Assembly (NCBI GenBank): GCA_021785335.1
Contig: JAJYFW010000020.1
Location: forward strand, 1 to 11,061
Length of the DNA: 11,061 nucleotides
Direction: 5' to 3'
DNA from: Pseudomonadota bacterium
Lineage (GTDB): Bacteria > Pseudomonadota > Alphaproteobacteria > Acetobacterales > Acetobacteraceae
In this document: positions 7,042 through 11,061 of the stretch, one piece after another
Layout: each line of letters opens with the position of its first letter
Numbering within the stretch: the stretch's first letter is position 1
The notes under the pieces: model-generated
Databases searched by the model: none
Seen by the model: only the letters and a program-made list of their open reading frames with translations
Told to the model about the DNA's origin: nothing
Program-made: the position numbers and the translations under genes

Positions 7042-7440
7042 ATGCCGGGCGGGGACGATGCGGGCGCGCGCGCGCATGTGCTGGTGGTGGAGGACGACCC
7101 GGACGTGCGCTGGGCGATGGGCATGGCGCTGGAGATGGCGGGCTACCGGGTGAGCACGGCGGCGGATAAGGCGCAGGCGCTGGAGCGGGTGCGCGCGGAG
7201 CGGGGCATCGGCATCCTGGTGGTGGACTACAACCTGCCCAACGGCGAGCGCGGCACGGAGGTGGTGAGCGCGGCGCGGCTGATCCTGGGCGCGGGCGTGG
7301 CGGCGCTGCTGCTCACCGGCGACACCTCCGACGCGGCGAGCGAGGCGGCGCGGGCGAGCGGCGTGCGCCTGGCGCGCAAGCCGATCGAGCTGGACGAGCT
7401 GCTGGAGATATTGCGCGGGTTCGGGGGCGGCGGCGGGTGA
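7042..7440 (+). CDS. Single-domain response regulator (CheY-like receiver)
   Basis: A 132-residue protein that is almost only a receiver domain. The acidic pocket is E17-D18-D19, the phosphoacceptor is Asp62 (LVVDYNLP), the switch Thr is T92 (LLLTGDTSD), and the conserved Lys is K113 followed by P114. No DNA-binding or enzymatic output domain follows; the protein ends in a Gly run. It begins with the ATG directly after the kinase's TAG, with no spacer and in the same frame, so it reads like the C-terminal receiver of a hybrid kinase that has been cut off. It would take phosphate from the upstream kinase and act by protein contact or as a relay step. The downstream gene overlaps its stop by GTGA. 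Confidence 0.92.
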   Translation: MPGGDDAGARAHVLVVEDDPDVRWAMGMALEMAGYRVSTAADKAQALERVRAERGIGILVVDYNLPNGERGTEVVSAARLILGAGVAALLLTGDTSDAASEAARASGVRLARKPIELDELLEILRGFGGGGG

Positions 7441-7685
7441 GCGCGGCGGTGGAGCTTCTGAGCGAGATCACGTGCCCCGGCTGCGGCCACCGCAAGGTGG
7501 AATCGATGCCCGAGGATGCGTGCGTGATCGCCTACCAGTGCGAAGCCTGCGCCACGACGCTGCGCCCGAAGCCGGGCGATTGCTGCGTGTTCTGTTCGTA
7601 CGGGTCCGTGCCGTGCCCGCCGGTTCAGGCGGGACGGGGTGGTGGGGTGGGCGGGTGTTGCGGGGGGAGCGTCGGCGGCGGCTGA
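7437..7685 (+). CDS. GDCCVxC-domain (seleno)protein-family small protein
   Basis: An 82-residue protein with a hallmark motif: T-C13-P-G-C16, C35-E-A-C38 and then G47-D-C-C-V-F-C53-S-Y-G, with C60-P-P. The paired cysteines suggest a small zinc-ribbon or thiol centre. The family is known as GDCCVxC-domain (seleno)proteins because some relatives carry selenocysteine; here all positions are cysteine. Its biochemical role is not established. The GTG start at 7437 overlaps the TGA of the receiver gene, so translation is coupled. Relatives usually end soon after the CPPxQ motif. Here the frame continues for 18 residues of Gly-rich sequence (AGRGGGVGGCCGG and following) before TGA, which looks like stop loss. 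The repeat array at 7694 begins just after this stop. Confidence 0.85.
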   Translation: MSAAVELLSEITCPGCGHRKVESMPEDACVIAYQCEACATTLRPKPGDCCVFCSYGSVPCPPVQAGRGGGVGGCCGGSVGGG

Positions 7686-7689
7686 TTTC

Positions 7690-7729
7690 GGACTTTTGGG
7701 AGTTTTGGGAGTTTTGGGAGTTTTGGGCG
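7690..7729 (+). repeat. TTTTGGGAG array after the GDCCVxC gene (G-quadruplex pattern)
   Basis: Three full copies of the 9-base unit TTTTGGGAG plus a fourth ending TTTTGGGCG. The array starts 8 bases after the TGA stop of the GDCCVxC gene and runs in its sense direction. GGG tracts at 7698, 7707, 7716 and 7725, separated by six bases (AGTTTT), fit the G3N1-7 quadruplex pattern in the transcript. Bases 7690-7718 recur inverted at 9015-9043. Confidence 0.9.
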
Positions 7730-7860
7730 GCATCAATGCGGTGCCGGCGGCCCGCACTGCCGAGAGCTCTGTTCTGAACACTTCGATGGTTGTCGGGCAA
7801 CCGGTGGGGCGTGGGCTGGGTCTAGGTCGTGCCGAAACGATCCGAAGCACTTTCCTGTTA

Positions 7861-8030
7861 GAGACCGTTTGAGAATGGTTGCGGCGGCATCGGATGGATG
7901 AACCGCTGGCGCAGGCTCCTTCGCGATTATGAAGTCAGGCTCGACGTCTCACACGCCGTGATCCACGTCGCCATGGGCAGCTTCCTCCTGCGAAGGCTCG
8001 CCCATCAATGACACCTTCTCAAACGGACTC
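7861..8030 (+). mobile_element. Internally deleted IS5-type element (170 bp, MITE-like)
   Basis: The ends are 15-bp inverted repeats with one mismatch: GAGACCGTTTGAGAA at 7861-7875, and the reverse complement of 8016-8030, GAGTCCGTTTGAGAA. Each end is flanked by TA (7859-7860 and 8031-8032), a plausible target duplication. Between them is the very end of a transposase frame. With most of the transposase gone the element cannot move itself, but a full-length relative in the genome could act on its ends. Confidence 0.75.
7892..8010 (+). pseudogene. IS5-type transposase, C-terminal remnant
   Basis: In the frame read from about 7892, the sequence encodes GWMNRWRRLLRDYEVRLD followed by VSHAVIHVAMGSFLLRRLAH and a stop (TGA ending at 8010). 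The pattern W-x-x-R-x-R-R-L-x-R-D-Y-E, then S-x-A-x-I-x-x-A-M and L-L-R-R-[LI]-A is the C-terminal end of DDE transposases of IS5-type elements. The catalytic D, D and E region is absent: the frame joins directly to the left inverted repeat, so roughly the first 85-90 per cent of the gene has been deleted. There is no start codon or ribosome-binding site, so it is a non-coding remnant. Confidence 0.75.
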
Positions 8031-8191
8031 TAGAGGCACTCATTCAAACAACTTTTCGTCAAAGTATTACGGGAAGCGTCTAGTTTTGTATCCGAGATAA
8101 TTTTCGTGAACGGATGAACGTGGTCGTTGTGCTCTGCACCTAGCGGCATTATTTTGTTCAGTATGTCTGGTTATCGTTATTTGGAGAGATC

Positions 8192-8935
8192 ATGAGGAAC
8201 CTGTGCAGGTCGACAGCCATCGCGATTGGGTTGTCGTGCGGCTTCGCGTTCCAGGGAGCAGTCGCCGGAACGATTACTCAGCTGGTGGTGACCCCTCCCA
8301 CTCAGGACATCTGGACAACGAGCGTATATTCGTATGCCCCCGGTTCATCCTTCCCGGGAGGAGGGGCGGCCGACCAGTATCTAAAAGTCGGTGGGTGGGG
8401 AGACCTTTATTACTCGTTGATAGAGTTTGATCTAAACGGTCTGCCTAAGACAGCCTCTCAGGTCATGCTTCAGTTATATGACAACGTCGACCCGTCCAGT
8501 ACGACAACCCCGTTCGACGTATACCAGATTACGCAATATTGGAATTGGCAGACCCAAGGAACGGGTACTGATCGGCTGCGTCTCTGGTGGGCCGACCAGC
8601 CAACTGTGGCGGCGTCACCTTCGGCCGTTCTCCCAGCCGCAACCCAGGGGGCGTATTATTATATTGATATTACGAACTTTTACAATGCGTGGCAAAATGG
8701 CAGCATGGCTAATTATGGTATTGAGCTAAGGCCGCTCTTAAATAACGACAATTACGACATCTTCGCTAGCTCCCGCGACACGAACCCCGCGCACCAGCCA
8801 CAGCTCATTCTCACCAACCCGAGCGGCGTCTCGACGGTACCCGAACCCCCGACATGGGTGATCTTCGGCTCCGCTCTTCTCGCGACGCTTCTGCTCCAGT
8901 GGCGGCGCAGGTCGGTGGCTGCGGTTCGGTCTTGA
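8192..8935 (+). CDS. PEP-CTERM surface protein with DNRLRE-like domain
   Basis: A 247-residue exported protein. It has a signal peptide (residues 1-25, cleavage near AVA-G) and a C-terminal sorting signal: V216-P-E-P219, then a hydrophobic segment (about 222-236) and R238-R-R. PEP-CTERM proteins are cut and released or anchored by an exosortase, typically in bacteria that make extracellular polysaccharide. The body (about 35-208) is beta-rich and resembles DNRLRE-type domains: D61-Q-Y-L-K-V-G-G near the start, S75-L-I-E-F-D-L-x-x-L-P, then a Trp- and Tyr-rich middle and a closing PQLILT. Such domains are found on surface proteins and are linked to carbohydrate binding. The start at 8192 has a good GGAGAG site. 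Base composition is much lower in GC than the neighbours, with codons such as ATT, TAT and AAT used freely, suggesting acquisition from elsewhere. No exosortase gene is in the window. Confidence 0.88.
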   Translation: MRNLCRSTAIAIGLSCGFAFQGAVAGTITQLVVTPPTQDIWTTSVYSYAPGSSFPGGGAADQYLKVGGWGDLYYSLIEFDLNGLPKTASQVMLQLYDNVDPSSTTTPFDVYQITQYWNWQTQGTGTDRLRLWWADQPTVAASPSAVLPAATQGAYYYIDITNFYNAWQNGSMANYGIELRPLLNNDNYDIFASSRDTNPAHQPQLILTNPSGVSTVPEPPTWVIFGSALLATLLLQWRRRSVAAVRS

Positions 8936-9014
8936 AGTTGCACCCGTCGCCTCGATGTTCGAACTGCGGCGCAGCATAGGTCTCGCGCCGCTCCGCCCGG
9001 ACCCCGCCGCCGTC

Positions 9015-9044
9015 CCCAAAACTCCCAAAACTCCCAAAAGTCCC
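9015..9044 (-). repeat. TTTTGGGAG array after the DUF3987 gene (G-quadruplex pattern)
   Basis: Two full units of TTTTGGGAG plus a third TTTTGGGG, read on the minus strand, starting directly after the TAG stop of the DUF3987 gene. G-tracts (C on the plus strand) at 9042-9045, 9033-9035, 9024-9026 and 9014-9017, with six-base loops, again give four tracts. Bases 9015-9043 are the exact reverse complement of 7690-7718. Confidence 0.9.
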
Positions 9045-10595
9045 CTACGTCTCCGGCAGCGCCTCCGCCAGCGTCGGGTTGATCACCCAATCCTTCCTCC
9101 GCCGCCCCATCGTTCCCAACTCAACCGGCGCCTCACGCACCCAGCCGAGTTCCGACAGTTCCACGAGCGCCGCCTCGATCCGCGCTGAATCCGGGATGCC
9201 GACGCCGGCCGTGCTCTGCCGCAACACCCGCGCATTCAAAACCCCCGGCAACGGCGCCTGCCTCGCCAGCCACCGCGCGAGCCTCGCCGCGTCCCGCTCC
9301 GCCTCCGGCAGCGCGGCGGCGCCGAAGACGCGGCGGGCCATCGGCACGGCGAAGAGCTGGAGGAACATCGCCGCCCCCTGCATCGCGCGCAGCCCCACCG
9401 CCGCCGGCTCCGGCGTGCCGTCCGGCGCCTCCGCCCACGCCAGGTATTCGAGCGTGAGCGAAATCCGCAGCGCGAGGCCGGGCAGCTTGCCGAGCCAGCC
9501 CACCATCAGCCCGGCGGCGCCGGCCTCCATCTCCGCGACCGCGAGGCGCCATTCGTCGAACAGCCCCAGCGCCTCCCCTGCCACCGGCACCACGCGCGGC
9601 GCCGGCGCCTCCGCCCACTCCAACGCGCGCAGCCGGCGCAGGCAGCGGAACGCGCCCTCGGTGTCCGCCGTCGCGCGCGGGCGGCGCGGGGGGATGCGCT
9701 CCGGCCAGATGGGGAGGAAGCGCGCCATCATCCCGTCGTCGTCGCCGGCCAGCATCAGGCTCGCCACCCTGTCCGGCGGGATGGCGCCGATCACGCTCCA
9801 CGCCAGGTGCGCGACACCCGCCCCCTCCGCCCCGTCGCGCACGCGGTCCGGCGTGAAGGCGCCGCCGTTGTAGGCCTCCAGCCAGAAGGCGCGGTCGCCG
9901 CCGCTGCCGCCGGCATAGCGGTTCATGTTGCCGAGCCAGCCGGCCAGCTCGTCGCGGAACAGCAGCAGCCCGCGGGGGTTGGCCGCCGAAAGCCGCGCCG
10001 CCTTCTCGGAGGTCGGGTCCATGGTGAACAGCCGCCGGCGCTGCGGCGCTTCCGGCGCCATCGCGGCCTCGGGCATCGGCGGCGGCGGCGCGCCCTGCTT
10101 CACCGCCGCCTTCACCTCCTCCTCGAAGGCGCGGCGGCGCTCCGCGGCCTCCACCGAAGCGCGCTCCCCGTCCCGCCGGCGCGCGCCCCAGTCCGCGTTG
10201 TCCTCCGCCTCCAGCCGCGTGACGAGGTTGGTGAGCACGGACAGCGCCGGGGACTTGCCGGAGGAGGGCAGGCCGATGAGGGCGACGTTGAACACCGGCG
10301 GGTGCGCCCATTGCGGCCACGGCGAGACCCAGCGCGCATTGCCGATCACCCCGCCCGCGATCGCCAGCAGCGCCGCGCCGATGAAGGCCTGCGGCGCGCC
10401 CGCGCCCTCCGAGGCCTCGGCGACGAAGCGGGCGGCGAACGGCGGCAGCACGGTTGCGGGAAAGGCGGGCGGCGCGCCGCGCGGGCCGCGCAGGATCGCC
10501 ATGTCGGGCGCGGGCCAGGGCGCGGCGCCGGATGCGTCGCGCACCCCCCTCGCGGCAAGCATGGCGGCGGCATCGCGCGGGAGCGGAGTTTCCAT
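9045..10595 (-). CDS. DUF3987 (YfjI-like) P-loop ATPase
   Basis: A 516-residue protein of the DUF3987 family, often encoded on prophages, plasmids and genomic islands, sometimes beside primase domains. A Walker A-like loop (G108-L-P-S-S-G-K-S115) and a Walker B-like strand (L-L-L-F-R-D215-E216-L-A-G-W) are separated by a charged, Ala/Glu/Pro-rich insert (about 136-187). Conserved-looking segments GAIPPDR (270-276) and DDGMMARFLPIWPER (286-300) follow, with Arg292 a possible arginine finger. The last 60 or so residues look like a winged helix. The core resembles replicative-helicase-type ATPases, so a role in DNA replication or mobile-element biology is plausible but unproven. The ATG at 10595 is used because GGAGAAA lies about 9 bases upstream; the longer frame to 10730 adds an Arg-rich tail. 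No primase, integrase or phage structural gene is in the window. Confidence 0.85.
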   Translation of the reverse strand: METPLPRDAAAMLAARGVRDASGAAPWPAPDMAILRGPRGAPPAFPATVLPPFAARFVAEASEGAGAPQAFIGAALLAIAGGVIGNARWVSPWPQWAHPPVFNVALIGLPSSGKSPALSVLTNLVTRLEAEDNADWGARRRDGERASVEAAERRRAFEEEVKAAVKQGAPPPPMPEAAMAPEAPQRRRLFTMDPTSEKAARLSAANPRGLLLFRDELAGWLGNMNRYAGGSGGDRAFWLEAYNGGAFTPDRVRDGAEGAGVAHLAWSVIGAIPPDRVASLMLAGDDDGMMARFLPIWPERIPPRRPRATADTEGAFRCLRRLRALEWAEAPAPRVVPVAGEALGLFDEWRLAVAEMEAGAAGLMVGWLGKLPGLALRISLTLEYLAWAEAPDGTPEPAAVGLRAMQGAAMFLQLFAVPMARRVFGAAALPEAERDAARLARWLARQAPLPGVLNARVLRQSTAGVGIPDSARIEAALVELSELGWVREAPVELGTMGRRRKDWVINPTLAEALPET

Positions 10596-10772
10596 GGGGC
10601 GTTTCTCCGGGCATGCGCGCACGCGGCATCGCCGCGAGGGCTGGTGCCGTCGCGGTTGCCGGAGGCGCTGGGTTTTCAGGACTCGGGGGGCTGCGGGAAT
10701 CCCCGCCATGCGCCGGGCGCACGTCTCCACCCCGCGGAACCAGGTGGCCTCGCGGCGGGCGAATTCAAGAGG

Positions 10773-11061
10773 CTAGAGGTGCAGATACCGCCGCAACACC
10801 TCGGGCTCGGCGGCGAGCGCCGCACCGTCCCCGGCCCACACCGTCCGCCCCTTCTCGATCACCACGTGCCGGTCCGCGAGGCGCTTCAGCGCCTCCAGCG
10901 TCTTGTCCACGACCAGGATGCCGAGGCCGGATTCCTTCAGCGCGCGCAGCACCGCCCAGATCTCCGCGCGGATCAGCGGCGCCAGCCCCTCCGTCGCCTC
11001 GTCGAGGATGAGCAGGCGCGGGTTGGTCATCAGCGCCCGGCCGATCGCCAGCATCTGCTGC
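10773..11061 (-). CDS. livF: Branched-chain amino-acid ABC transporter ATPase, LivF-like (3' part)
   Basis: Only the last 96 codons are inside the window; the gene continues past the right edge. The fragment opens with QQMLAIGRALMTNP, the end of the ABC signature region. It continues with the Walker B motif and D-loop (LLILDEATEGLAP), then the late part of the ATPase (GILVVDKTLEALKRLADRHV), and ends EVLRRYLHL. TEGLAP and the terminal RYLHL or RYLHV are typical of LivF. This cytoplasmic subunit powers uptake of branched-chain amino acids or related substrates such as amides or urea, with LivG and the permeases LivH and LivM, presumably encoded upstream beyond the edge. It is followed by 177 bp with no recognised feature before the DUF3987 gene on the same strand. 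The family is sure; the substrate is not. Confidence 0.88.
   Translation of the reverse strand, partial: QQMLAIGRALMTNPRLLILDEATEGLAPLIRAEIWAVLRALKESGLGILVVDKTLEALKRLADRHVVIEKGRTVWAGDGAALAAEPEVLRRYLHL

Larger units (their letters stand above)
7686..8191. other. Gene-poor region: repeat array, IS remnant, PEP-CTERM leader
   Basis: No intact gene is supported here. In order it holds the TTTTGGGAG array (7690-7729), about 130 bp of GC-rich sequence of no recognised identity (7730-7860), an internally deleted IS5-type element (7861-8030), and about 160 bp of AT-rich leader before the PEP-CTERM gene (8031-8191). The shift from GC-rich to AT-rich DNA occurs at the right end of the IS remnant. I looked for a sigma-54 type -24/-12 site in the leader, as reported for some PEP-CTERM genes, and did not see a convincing one. 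Confidence 0.6.

Noticed and set aside
5281..7077. Minus-strand frame with HRPVLHRPVLH repeats
   Set aside because: The repeats are the complement of the kinase tail arrays; the rest is low-complexity antisense shadow.
7227..7850. Minus-strand frame with KTPKTPKTPK repeats
   Set aside because: The repeat is only the reverse translation of the TTTTGGGAG array; the frame runs antisense through two real genes.
8031..8191. Sigma-54 promoter for the PEP-CTERM gene
   Set aside because: No TGGCAC-N5-TTGC type match is present in the leader.
7690..9044. The TTTTGGGAG arrays as a CRISPR array
   Set aside because: The units are 9 bases, contiguous and without spacers, and no cas gene is present.
10596..10772. 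tRNA or attachment site between livF and the DUF3987 gene
   Set aside because: No cloverleaf, direct repeat or integrase was found; only GC-rich spacer is visible.

Overview
The window is very GC-rich and densely coding. Its gene types are a LivF-type amino-acid transporter ATPase, a MASE4 sensor kinase, a DedA protein, a DUF3987 ATPase and a GDCCVxC protein. Together they suggest a free-living alphaproteobacterium, plausibly Rhodospirillales/Acetobacteraceae. That placement is inferred from gene content and composition, not from a phylogenetic marker.

Left part (1-3227). The 5' end of a cupin gene runs off the left edge on the minus strand. It is divergent from two tightly spaced plus-strand genes for exported proteins of unknown function: a coiled-coil protein with a C-terminal beta-rich domain, and a small four-cysteine protein. 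Convergent to these is a minus-strand pair that overlaps by 14 bases: a GrlR-like small protein and a small C-terminally anchored membrane protein. The gap before the next gene holds a 16-bp tandem repeat with four copies.

Middle part (3228-7685). A DedA-family membrane protein (+) meets an MFS exporter (-) tail to tail, and both stop codons lie in one CTAG palindrome. Divergent from the MFS gene is a plus-strand operon: a MASE4 sensor histidine kinase, a stand-alone receiver protein and a GDCCVxC zinc-ribbon-like protein. Kinase and receiver are in the same frame and separated by one TAG codon, so they look like a hybrid kinase split in two.

Right part (7686-11061). A lower-GC island of about 1.3 kb carries a 170-bp internally deleted IS5-type element and a PEP-CTERM surface protein with a DNRLRE-like domain. 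It lies between two inverted arrays of a TTTTGGGAG repeat that share 29 identical bases. Each array begins within a few bases of the stop codon of the outside gene (GDCCVxC on the left, DUF3987 on the right), reads in that gene's sense direction, and has four G-tracts with 6-base loops, which is a G-quadruplex pattern. This is the most unusual structure in the window. To its right are a complete DUF3987 ATPase gene and the 3' end of a livF-like gene, both on the minus strand.
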